Shown piece after piece: positions 57,183 to 64,000 of a stretch of 64,000 nt of DNA. The notes below the pieces were generated by a model, which was given only the letters and a program-made list of their open reading frames with translations, had not been told where the DNA came from and did no database searches. This stretch comes from Bacteroidota bacterium (lineage in GTDB: Bacteria > Bacteroidota > Bacteroidia > Chitinophagales > Chitinophagaceae): NCBI GenBank assembly GCA_016868815.1, contig VGFQ01000001.1, forward strand, positions 310,001 to 374,000, read 5' to 3'. A program made the position numbers and the translations under genes. Position 1 is the first letter of the stretch; each line of letters opens with the position of its first letter.

Positions 57183-58289
57183 CTACGTAAAAGTACCACT
57201 ATATTCGAAATAGGCTTGGATGATTTTCGGGAAGGCGGCCCGGGAGACCTCTTCTGCTACCATCCACCGATACCCCTCAGGCGCAGGATCGCGTCGCCCG
57301 AGCTGTACCCGGACAAACCGCGCCCGGATCTCTTGATGGGTGAGCAGCTGTCGGCATTCATCCGAGACCCAGGGCTTTCCTGTCGGCCTCAGCCCTAGGC
57401 TCAGCGGCAGGGCAGATAAGGCGTCGACAGTCAACGGACCCTCCGTCTCCACCAGCAGCAGCTCATGTAAATCTTGCCAGATATCCCTAGCGGTGCGCTG
57501 CCGGACCAGACAGGATCCTGCATGCCCAGCATGGATGTATTGAAACCAGCGCGTTTTACGGACAGGCCTCACTGCCTTGGCAGGAATCTCACCCTGCAGG
57601 CCCAGCGCCCGGGCGCTACAGATGGCAGAGAGCGGACAACTACTGCACTGGGGGGCTTGTGGACGGCAGACAGTCGCCCCGAAATCCATGATGGCCTGGT
57701 TGTATGCTCCAGGATGATCCACGTCCAGCAGCGTTGCCGCCAGGGCGATTATCTTCCGGCGGATCACTGGATCGCCGACGGGCTCGCGGATGGCAAAGCA
57801 ACGGGCCAACACCCGGATCACATTGCCATCCACCACAGCATGGGGAAGCCCATACGCGAAAGAGGCGATGGCGGCAGCCGTATAAGGGCCGACGCCCTTC
57901 AAGGCGAGGATGCCTTCATAGGTCACGGGGAAAGCTCCAGCCCGCTTATCGGCAATAAACCGCGCGGTGGCCAACAGATTCCGGCAACGGCTGTAATATC
58001 CTAATCCCTCCCATTGTTTAAAGACCTCATCATCCGAAGCGGCTGCCAGGTCGCAAATCGATGGATAAGCCGCGATAAAACGTTCGTAATAAGACCATCC
58101 CTGCTCTACCCTCGTCTGTTGGAGGATGACCTCACTCAGCCAGATCCGGTAGGGATCCCGCTCCCCCTTCCATGGCATCACCCTCCGATTGGAAGACCAA
58201 TGCCAACCCATGAGACTGCGTGTGAATGCCAGTTGAATATCCAATGAAAAATAACTCCTCTGGCAAGGTAGCGCAATTTTATGGCCCAT
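57183..58289 (-). CDS. mutY: Adenine DNA glycosylase
   Basis: 368 residues. It removes A paired with 8-oxo-G. Visible features: WLSEVILQQTRVEQG with the catalytic Glu (E53), helix-hairpin-helix LKGVGPYTAAAIASFA, NQAIMDFGATVC with the catalytic Asp, and the 4Fe-4S loop CRPQAPQCSSCPLSAIC (C-x6-C-x2-C-x5-C). The C-terminal third is the NUDIX-like 8-oxo-G recognition domain. The N-terminus could begin at the ATG at 58289 or 58211; the former is kept. It is first in a minus-strand run with the ssb remnant and gldD. Confidence 0.93.
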   Translation of the reverse strand: MGHKIALPCQRSYFSLDIQLAFTRSLMGWHWSSNRRVMPWKGERDPYRIWLSEVILQQTRVEQGWSYYERFIAAYPSICDLAAASDDEVFKQWEGLGYYSRCRNLLATARFIADKRAGAFPVTYEGILALKGVGPYTAAAIASFAYGLPHAVVDGNVIRVLARCFAIREPVGDPVIRRKIIALAATLLDVDHPGAYNQAIMDFGATVCRPQAPQCSSCPLSAICSARALGLQGEIPAKAVRPVRKTRWFQYIHAGHAGSCLVRQRTARDIWQDLHELLLVETEGPLTVDALSALPLSLGLRPTGKPWVSDECRQLLTHQEIRARFVRVQLGRRDPAPEGYRWMVAEEVSRAAFPKIIQAYFEYSGTFT

Positions 58290-58406
58290 TTGCCGTTCTA
58301 TCCGGGTAAACCCTTTTAATAATCAATTGATTTCATTAATTTTAAGGATCAGGCGTAGACCTTATTCATAGACCTCCCTAAGACGTACAGGATAAATCTG
58401 AAAAAA

Positions 58407-58730
58407 ATGAGAAAAGCTGACTTAATCAACAACATCGCCGAAGGGACAGGAATCCCAAAAGTGGATGTACTTTTCACCATGGAAACGATGTTTAAAGAGG
58501 TAAAGAAATCCCTCGCCAAAGGGGAAAACATCTATATCAGAGGCTTCGGCAGCTTTATCACGAAAAAGCGGGCGGCTAAAATCGGCCGAAATATCAAGAA
58601 GAACACAGCCGTGCCCATCCCCGCCCATTTCATCCCAGCCTTCAAGCCAGCCAAAGAGTTTATACACGAAGTGAAGAAGCTCCAGATCGATACCCCCATC
58701 AGCGAAGATGGGTCCGACGAGATGGCCTGA
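58407..58730 (+). CDS. HU/IHF-family DNA-binding protein
   Basis: 107 residues. The N-terminus RKADLINNIAEGTGIPKVDV and the arm region IRGFGSFITKKRAAKIGRN, with NIKKNTAVPIPAHFIPAFKP, mark a Chitinophaga-like HU-family protein that bends and compacts DNA. A C-terminal tail of ~15 residues is longer than in classical HU (90 residues). ATG at 58407 lies after a run of A. Divergent from mutY; the intervening 117 bases are AT-rich. Start codon of the next gene is 19 bases downstream. Confidence 0.92.
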   Translation: MRKADLINNIAEGTGIPKVDVLFTMETMFKEVKKSLAKGENIYIRGFGSFITKKRAAKIGRNIKKNTAVPIPAHFIPAFKPAKEFIHEVKKLQIDTPISEDGSDEMA

Positions 58731-58737
58731 TTCCTTG

Positions 58738-58745
58738 TATTTTTG
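58738..58745 (+). promoter_or_regulatory. -7 box of the TPR protein gene with very short leader
   Basis: TATTTTTG, an exact TAnnTTTG match, 4 bases before the ATG at 58750. No -33 element seen. Confidence 0.45.
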
Positions 58746-58749
58746 TCCA

Positions 58750-59613
58750 ATGACAATCAAGGGCTTGGACAAAGAACGGACACTATTACTGGGTATCGCT
58801 TTCTTCTTATTACTGGCTTTGTACATGGGCGGACGTCGTACCGCCGAGCTCGGCCTCATAGCAGAAAACCAACAGGATACCAGCCACCAACATGCGGGAT
58901 TTGACATCCAGGCATACCTCGACTCTTCCATGTCTGGGATGGGCCCCTCCCTGTCCGCCCGGATCCGCTCCATGAGCCAGGCCCTTGCCAAGGCTGGAGC
59001 TGGTCCTGCCCGCCGCCAAATCCTCATAGACTTGGCAGAGATCTGGAAAGACAGCGCCCAAAACACCCTTGCCTTCCTGTGGTATAGTGGAGAACAGGCT
59101 CAATTGGAAAATTCTGAAAAAAGCCTGACCTTCATTGCCCATGCATATCTCTTTGAGCTGAGGGGAATACCTGACCCGGGATTGAAAAGCTGGATGGCCC
59201 TCCAGGCAAGATCGCTCTACAAAGCTGCCTTGGCCCTCAATCCCAGAAACGATTCTGCTACGGTGGGTATGGGTAGCACCTACTTCTTCGTCACTGCAGA
59301 AGGTGGAACACCCATGGAAGGCATCCTTCCCATTCGCCAGGTGGCTGAAAAGGACAGCAACAACCTCTTCGCCCAGTTCATGCTCGGGTACGGAGGTCTA
59401 ATCTCTGGTCAATATGCCCGGTCTGCCGAGCGGTTTGAACGGGTGCTCCGACAAGAGCCTGAAAACAAAGAGGCCATCTTCCTGATGGCGGAAGCCTGTG
59501 AGAGGGCCGGCGAGAAAGCAAAAGCCCGCTACTGGTACGGAGTGGGGAGAAAGAAAGTAAGCAACCCGGATGTGATTCGGGCTATAGAGAAGAAAATCGC
59601 ATTGCTACAATAA
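58750..59613 (+). CDS. Membrane-anchored TPR protein
   Basis: 287 residues. One membrane helix (LLLGIAFFLLLALYMGG, residues ~11-27) anchors a C-terminal region with TPR-like repeats: ALYKAALALNPRNDSATVGMG-like spacing, SGQYARSAERFERVLRQEP and EAIFLMAEACERAGEKAKA. In this phylum it typically precedes RNase E/G. It could be a scaffold for envelope or degradosome proteins (inference). The first in-frame start, 58708, overlaps HU; the ATG at 58750 follows the promoter box. Confidence 0.83.
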   Translation: MTIKGLDKERTLLLGIAFFLLLALYMGGRRTAELGLIAENQQDTSHQHAGFDIQAYLDSSMSGMGPSLSARIRSMSQALAKAGAGPARRQILIDLAEIWKDSAQNTLAFLWYSGEQAQLENSEKSLTFIAHAYLFELRGIPDPGLKSWMALQARSLYKAALALNPRNDSATVGMGSTYFFVTAEGGTPMEGILPIRQVAEKDSNNLFAQFMLGYGGLISGQYARSAERFERVLRQEPENKEAIFLMAEACERAGEKAKARYWYGVGRKKVSNPDVIRAIEKKIALLQ

Positions 59614-59639
59614 ATAACTATCACAAAAAAAATTGCACC

Positions 59640-59735
59640 ATGCCCTGCGGTAAGAAAAGAAAAAGGCATAAGATAGCCACCCACAAACGCAAGAAGCGCC
59701 TTCGCAAGAACCGGCACAAGAAGAAGAACAAATAG
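59640..59735 (+). CDS. Small basic AURKAIP1/COX24 (mS38-like) domain protein
   Basis: 31 residues, mostly Lys, Arg and His. The sequence opens PCGKKRKRHKIATHKRKKRL, matching the AURKAIP1/COX24 family, whose mitochondrial member is the ribosomal protein mS38; bacterial homologues are probably small ribosome- or rRNA-associated proteins. It sits between the TPR protein and RNase E/G, a location typical of the phylum. Too short to be found by length-filtered prediction. Confidence 0.85.
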   Translation: MPCGKKRKRHKIATHKRKKRLRKNRHKKKNK

Positions 59736-59869
59736 TCGTAGTAGACTGGCTTCCCTGGGAGCCACAAGGTGCCGTACGTCTGTAGCCATACAGCCTTTCG
59801 CGTATACGTGAATGAAACAACCTCGCCTGCCAAGGCTGAGGTACCTGACATCCAATCGCGCTGCCAAGC

Positions 59870-61417
59870 TTGAATAAGGAACTCGTCATACATGTCGCCC
59901 TGAACGGGGTTGATATCGCCCTGCTGGAAGATAAAAAGTTGGTCGAACTCCATCATGAGAAGTCCGATGCCAGCTTTGCCGTCGGCGACCTATACCTAGG
60001 GAAGGTCAAAAAAATCATTCCGGGCCTCAACGCCGCCTTTGTCGACGTAGGCTTCGAAAAAGACGCCTTTCTCCACTACACCGACCTGAGCCCCTACGCC
60101 CGCTCTCTGTTGAAGTTCACCCAGTCTGCCATGCAGGACCGCTCAGCAGAAGGGTTCGACTTTTCCCGCTTCGAAGTAGAGCCTGAAATCATCAAAACTG
60201 GAAAGATCGGCGAGGTACTGGGGCAACGCCCCAACGTCCTCGTACAGATCCTGAAAGAGCCCATCGCCGCTAAGGGACCCCGCCTGAGTTGCGAGATCTC
60301 CCTTCCAGGGCGCTTCGTCGTGCTCACTCCTTTCAATGATGTCATCGCCGTCTCCCGAAAGATCCACTCCTCCGATGAACGCAAACGCCTGCAGAAGATC
60401 ATCGAAGCCATCAAACCCAAAAACTTCGGCATCATCGTACGCACAGCAGCGGAAGGCAAGAACACGGCCGAGCTGCACGACGACCTTAAAAACCTCTTCC
60501 AGAATTGGAAATCGATCCAACATAACCTTAAAGATGCTACAGCACCCTGCAAGATCCTCAGTGAGCAGGCCAAGACGACCAGCATCCTTCGCGACCTGCT
60601 CAATGAGGATTTCAACCGCATCGTGGTCAATGACAAAGGACTTTTTCACGAGACTAAGCAGTATATCCAGAAGATTGCACCCGACAAAGTCGACATTGTC
60701 TCCCATTTCCAGAACGGAGTGCCCATCTTCGACCATTTCGGCATCACCAAACAGGTGAAGGCCGCCTTCGGAAAGACGGTGAACCTGCCCTCCGGCGCCT
60801 ATCTGATCATAGAACATACAGAAGCCCTGCACGTCATCGATGTCAACAGCGGCTACAAGAGCGTTGGCAGCAGCCAGGAAGAGAATGCCCTTCAAACGAA
60901 CCTAGAGGCCGCCGAAGAGATAGCCCGGCAGCTGCGTTTGCGCGATATAGGTGGCATCATCGTGGTCGACTTCATCGATATGAAGCTGCCGGAGAACAAA
61001 AAGCGCCTGCACGAAGCCGTCGAAAACGCTATGCGCATCGACCGGGCAAAGCATGCCGTACTTGCCATCACCAAGTTCGGACTGATGCAGATCACCCGGC
61101 AGCGCATGAAGCCGGAGATGACGATCAACACACAGGAAGTATGCCCCTCCTGCCATGGCACCGGTAAGATCGGCTCGTCGCTGATCCTGGAAGATGAGAT
61201 CGAAAAGAACCTCAGCTACCTAGCCATGCAAAGGCACACAGGCCTCAAGGTGTCGGTACACCCCATCCTGCATGCATATCTTACAAAGGGACTGATATCA
61301 AAAAGGCTCCGCTGGTCCTGGAAGTACGGACAGAATATTCAGATACTACCCAACAACGGATACCACCTCACCGAATTCCATTTCTACGACCGCAACAACG
61401 AGGAGATAAGGCTCTGA
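59870..61417 (+). CDS. rng: Ribonuclease E/G family endoribonuclease
   Basis: 515 residues, RNase G-like in length. The N-terminal S1-like region has VGDLYLGKVKKIIPGLNAAF and VDVGFEKDAFLHYTDL. The catalytic metal site VIDVNSGYKSV is near residue 324, followed by IGGIIVVDFIDM and the zinc-link CPSCHGTGK near 424. The enzyme cleaves RNA, including rRNA precursors and mRNA. The start is a TTG at 59870; no ATG in frame precedes it. Confidence 0.93.
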   Translation: MNKELVIHVALNGVDIALLEDKKLVELHHEKSDASFAVGDLYLGKVKKIIPGLNAAFVDVGFEKDAFLHYTDLSPYARSLLKFTQSAMQDRSAEGFDFSRFEVEPEIIKTGKIGEVLGQRPNVLVQILKEPIAAKGPRLSCEISLPGRFVVLTPFNDVIAVSRKIHSSDERKRLQKIIEAIKPKNFGIIVRTAAEGKNTAELHDDLKNLFQNWKSIQHNLKDATAPCKILSEQAKTTSILRDLLNEDFNRIVVNDKGLFHETKQYIQKIAPDKVDIVSHFQNGVPIFDHFGITKQVKAAFGKTVNLPSGAYLIIEHTEALHVIDVNSGYKSVGSSQEENALQTNLEAAEEIARQLRLRDIGGIIVVDFIDMKLPENKKRLHEAVENAMRIDRAKHAVLAITKFGLMQITRQRMKPEMTINTQEVCPSCHGTGKIGSSLILEDEIEKNLSYLAMQRHTGLKVSVHPILHAYLTKGLISKRLRWSWKYGQNIQILPNNGYHLTEFHFYDRNNEEIRL

Positions 61418-61435
61418 CGACCATCTCCCCTTCAT

Positions 61436-61457
61436 AGACTCCCCGTGAGTCTTGTTT
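61436..61457 (+). terminator. Candidate terminator of rng
   Basis: AGACTC (61436-61441) and GAGTCT (61447-61452) pair around a 5-base loop, followed by TGTTT. The T-run is weak. Confidence 0.4.
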
Positions 61458-61702
61458 CACAGAAAACCGGCTCAATATTTCAGTTCTGCTATGTATCTAT
61501 CCAGTGGCTCTGTGCTCAATACAGTCAGCAGCTTAGGATGGCTGTAAAAAAGGGGCGTTGAAATAGTCATTCAAAAATGGGTTTACCCCTTTTTTAAATA
61601 AATAACCATCATCACCAAAATATAGACCTCGCTGCAATCCGAAGGACTGCTTGATTCCAAGAATTATGGGAAATTAGCATAAATGCCTTAAGGGATATAC
61701 GT

Positions 61703-62260
61703 ATGAAACATTGGCTTGCCTGGATGATCTCTGGGTTCTCCCTCCTGGATGGCGCATGGGGGTGCCCTGGCTTATCTGCTGGGCCCATACCCTGGCATCA
61801 ACCTGGTTCTGGAACGCTCCGCCATGTAGAAGTGGTCTTTTTGTTGGGGGCTGACTGCCCCATAAGCCGGCAGTACATACCCTTCCTCCGCACCGTTCGG
61901 GAGAGATGGCAACCCTATGGGCTGCGTTCAGTATCCATCGTCTTCTGCAACCCAGCCCGGCAGAAAAAACGCATGCTGGCAAGGAAATTCATGTCTGAGC
62001 TGGGCGTCCGCCTACCCTGGAAGACAGACCACGGCAACCGCTATGCCCATCGGATGGGTGCCACCGTCGTGCCGGCCGTACTGGTCTTTCAATCTGCCAA
62101 ACAGGTGTACAGCGGTGCCATCGATGACATGTTCGCTGGCCTCGGCCAGCGTAGGGCCTTTGCAACCGAATACTATCTGGCTGAGGCCCTGGAAGCTTGC
62201 AGGACAGGCCGGATGCCATCCCCTTCTCACAGGAATGCCTACGGTTGCCTGATCGAATGA
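61703..62260 (+). CDS. Secreted thioredoxin-fold (redoxin-like) protein
   Basis: 185 residues. An N-terminal signal-like helix (LAWMISGFSLLDGAWG) precedes VEVVFLLGADCPISRQYIPF, where a single reactive cysteine (C52) sits in a CPIS motif. Bacterial redoxins with FxxxxCPISxxY occur next to copper monooxygenases and cytochromes. The C-terminus NAYGCLIE supplies a second cysteine. The CxxC pair of classical thioredoxin is missing. Faces the copper monooxygenase gene tail to tail, 18 bases apart. A role in maintaining the partner is plausible but not shown. Confidence 0.7.
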   Translation: MKHWLAWMISGFSLLDGAWGCPGLSAGPIPWHQPGSGTLRHVEVVFLLGADCPISRQYIPFLRTVRERWQPYGLRSVSIVFCNPARQKKRMLARKFMSELGVRLPWKTDHGNRYAHRMGATVVPAVLVFQSAKQVYSGAIDDMFAGLGQRRAFATEYYLAEALEACRTGRMPSPSHRNAYGCLIE

Positions 62261-62278
62261 CCCGGGGTGCGAGGAAGA

Positions 62279-63571
62279 CTAGGGTTTGCGCCCCAGCCCC
62301 GGGACATAATAGATGACCAGATTCATCATCTCGTCTTTGGTGCCCCATCCCTGGCCCGTCTCGCGGGAGGGGATGTTCGGATTCCTAGGGTTGGACCGGG
62401 TATTGTCATACTCTGCGGTGGCATAAATCACCGAACCCTTAGGGATAGATAGAAGCGAGGGATATTGATAGGTCATCTGCCAGTTGAAATCCCAGTCGGG
62501 GACATGCACCAGGGGGGCGACATCTCCGGCCGGCAGCACACTAAAAGCCTTAAACGACTTTCCCAACAAATGCATATGCGGCATGATGGTGACCAACGAT
62601 ATGTCTTCCAGCAGCGGTTCCGACAACATATAGAAAGTCTTGCGCTCCTCGGCCGCGATCCGGAAGGGCTTATTGGAGATCAGCTCCTCGGTCATCGTGA
62701 AGGTCTTGAGCTCTACCTTCCCTTCGGGTCCGGTCAGCTCGAACTCCACGCTGGAGGAGTCTGTCTGAGACGTCTGGCTGGGTGAGTAGTGGATGTTGAG
62801 AATGAGTGCCGTCCCCGGGAGAATCTTCTTAACCATACCCTCGGGAAATTGAATCCGGTCATTCCCGGGTACCCAGCCATAGAGGAAGGGGTCCGACAAT
62901 GGTTTTGTCTGAAAGTCTACGGAATGCGGGTCTTCCGCAGATAGCCCGTCGATACCCTCCGTCAGACCGCTGGTGTCGCACATGATCCGGGCATGGTGCA
63001 CCAGCTTTCGGTTGCCCGGGATAAATCGGATCGAACGGACGTATAGCGTGTCATTATTCCTCAACGGGACATGGAAGAACCGGAACTCCTCACGGTTGTT
63101 GGCGGGGATGGGAAATGCGTGCCGCATAGAGACGCGCAACCGATCGTTTACGATGGATGGCAGACCCGACGGCTCCATTGTTCTTCTGACTGCCTTCGAC
63201 TTACGGGGCTCCCTGGGAGCCGCCCCCTCTTCCTTTCCGCCGGCCACCCAGGCAGCGATGGTGGCAATCTCCTGCTCCGAGAGCACGTTCTCATTGGCAA
63301 AATGCCGAAAGGCAGTATCCGCCTTCCAGGGCGGCATGTAACGGGTCCGCGTGACGTGTGCGATGAAGCCTGCATGGGAGAGCACCTCGTCGAAGGTCCT
63401 CAAGGGGAAGGGACCTACTTCGCCTGGACTATGGCATGTCACACAGTGCTGCTGCAGGATGGGGCGGACATGCTGCCAGTAGGTGACCTTCTCCTGCGCA
63501 GGCAGCATAGGATGGGTCATAACGAGCAGCGTCAGGACAAACGAAGGAAGCGAGATTAGGGTCGGTCTCAT
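62279..63571 (-). CDS. Cytochrome c / copper type II ascorbate-dependent monooxygenase fusion
   Basis: 430 residues with a signal peptide (LISLPSFVLTLLVMTHPMLPA). Heme c site HCVTCHSPG at residues 42-50, with Met79 in RYMPPW as a possible axial ligand. The PHM-like domain carries the expected copper ligands: H192-H193 (VHHARIM), H261 (LNIHYSP), H332-x-H334 (MPHMHLLG) and M415 (TKDEMMN). This ligand set matches CuH and CuM of peptidylglycine/dopamine monooxygenases. Exported, with electrons perhaps delivered by the heme. Substrate unknown. The start at 63571 gives the signal peptide; a TTG at 63586 is possible. Confidence 0.85.
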   Translation of the reverse strand: MRPTLISLPSFVLTLLVMTHPMLPAQEKVTYWQHVRPILQQHCVTCHSPGEVGPFPLRTFDEVLSHAGFIAHVTRTRYMPPWKADTAFRHFANENVLSEQEIATIAAWVAGGKEEGAAPREPRKSKAVRRTMEPSGLPSIVNDRLRVSMRHAFPIPANNREEFRFFHVPLRNNDTLYVRSIRFIPGNRKLVHHARIMCDTSGLTEGIDGLSAEDPHSVDFQTKPLSDPFLYGWVPGNDRIQFPEGMVKKILPGTALILNIHYSPSQTSQTDSSSVEFELTGPEGKVELKTFTMTEELISNKPFRIAAEERKTFYMLSEPLLEDISLVTIMPHMHLLGKSFKAFSVLPAGDVAPLVHVPDWDFNWQMTYQYPSLLSIPKGSVIYATAEYDNTRSNPRNPNIPSRETGQGWGTKDEMMNLVIYYVPGLGRKP

Positions 63572-63589
63572 CCAAAAACCTTTCAAAAG

Positions 63590-63631
63590 ATATAAAAAGA
63601 AATTGGGAATAAAAGCAATTTATTCCCAATT
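63590..63631 (-). terminator. Strong intrinsic terminator of the partial gene
   Basis: A perfect 13-bp inverted repeat (63601-63613 and 63619-63631, AATTGGGAATAAA type) with a 5-base loop, followed on the minus strand by a T-rich stretch (63590-63600). It separates the partial gene from the monooxygenase. Confidence 0.85.
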
Positions 63632-63671
63632 CCTGGTCGCAGCCACAGGGACTGCATATATAACGAAGGAG

Positions 63672-64000
63672 TTACTTCACCGTCCAGGTCACATTGGTGT
63701 TGGCAGCAATTTCGGGTTGGTTTGTATACAATTCTCCGTTCACGACAGAAACAGACCACCACTTGTAGACGAGACCATCTTTACTAGTGAGTGCCCATTC
63801 CATTTTGAAGCTATCGTTTTTGGTGAACCGTTTCCCGGCGGTGCGACCGGTGGCAGTTGAGAATACGTCCTGATTACCCGCTCCCTTGCCATAGTTGAAC
63901 TTGGCTGTCTGGAAAAGGGCGTACACTTCGTTGGCCGTAATGTCAAACAGCACTGCTTCGTTATTCCCTTTGGCATCGAAAACTTTATAGGATTTCGAGC
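63672..64000 (-). CDS. Partial hypothetical protein (N-terminus outside window)
   Basis: The C-terminal ~109 residues are present; the frame is open to the window edge and stops at 63672. The sequence, with YKVFDAKGNNEAVLFDITA and TGRTAGKRFTKNDSFKMEW, is not recognised. No cysteine cluster or membrane segment is visible in this part. Composition suggests a secreted or surface beta-rich protein (inference). A terminator follows 41 bases downstream. Confidence 0.6.
   Translation of the reverse strand, partial: SKSYKVFDAKGNNEAVLFDITANEVYALFQTAKFNYGKGAGNQDVFSTATGRTAGKRFTKNDSFKMEWALTSKDGLVYKWWSVSVVNGELYTNQPEIAANTNVTWTVK

Noticed and set aside
58303..61592. GGGTAAACCC/GGGTTTACCC palindromes near 58306 and 61577 as a shared operator
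   Set aside because: Only two copies, short, and with AT-rich flanks; chance occurrence cannot be excluded.

Overview
This window is a gene-dense, GC-rich stretch of a chromosome from a Bacteroidota bacterium, most likely Chitinophagales/Chitinophagaceae-like. Supporting signs are a gliding/type IX secretion lipoprotein (GldD), a large secreted protein with a type IX sorting tail, a Bacteroidota-style DksA relative, arginine genes of the N-acyl-citrulline type, a Chitinophaga-like HU protein, and several promoters with the Bacteroidota -7 box TAnnTTTG. TTG or GTG starts are frequent. I see no rRNA, tRNA, CRISPR array, prophage or intact insertion sequence.

Layout. 1-4521: the end of an arginine operon (argF'-argB-HAD phosphatase-argE-like-argH) joined by 4-nt stop/start overlaps. 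4.9-11.5 kb: dxs, scpA, an EamA exporter, frr, a WecA-type glycan initiator and an unpaired N-terminal transketolase half. 11.5-19.8 kb: an FtsX/LolC-type permease, rbfA, an MsbA-like ABC exporter, then ileS followed by a DksA-like protein carrying a long histone-H1-like tail. 19.9-24.7 kb: capD, wzi and an araC regulator, an exopolysaccharide region more AT-rich than its surroundings. 24.8-36.7 kb: gyrB, a 3-keto-glycoside type oxidoreductase/DUF1080 pair, mfd, a type IX-secreted repeat protein and a YdcF protein. 36.7-43.8 kb: dtd-mazG-glyS, arfB, a glycosyltransferase and flippase pair, and a metallo-beta-lactamase-fold hydrolase. 43.9-53.9 kb: a 1109-residue propeller/barrel protein, a histidine phosphatase, comEC-purH, a second EamA exporter and a polysaccharide deacetylase-like protein. 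53.9-61.4 kb: minus-strand mutY, a decayed ssb, gldD, DUF3109 and lutB, then plus-strand HU, a TPR protein, a 31-residue mS38-like protein and RNase E/G. 61.7-64 kb: a redoxin facing a cytochrome c/copper monooxygenase fusion, and a partial gene running off the end.

How the genes work together. Three themes recur: amino-acid and nucleotide supply (arginine, purH, isoprenoid entry through dxs), translation and genome upkeep (ileS, glyS, dtd, arfB, frr, rbfA, rng, gyrB, mfd, mutY, scpA), and cell-surface glycan building and export (WecA-like, CapD, Wzi, GT4, flippase, deacetylase).

I found no convincing wholly new system. The most notable items are an isoleucyl-tRNA synthetase whose HxGH signature is rearranged to GIHH, a visibly decayed ssb gene between mutY and gldD, the H1-like/DksA fusion with a dismantled zinc site, a copper monooxygenase with all expected ligands next to a redoxin, and a transketolase half without its partner.
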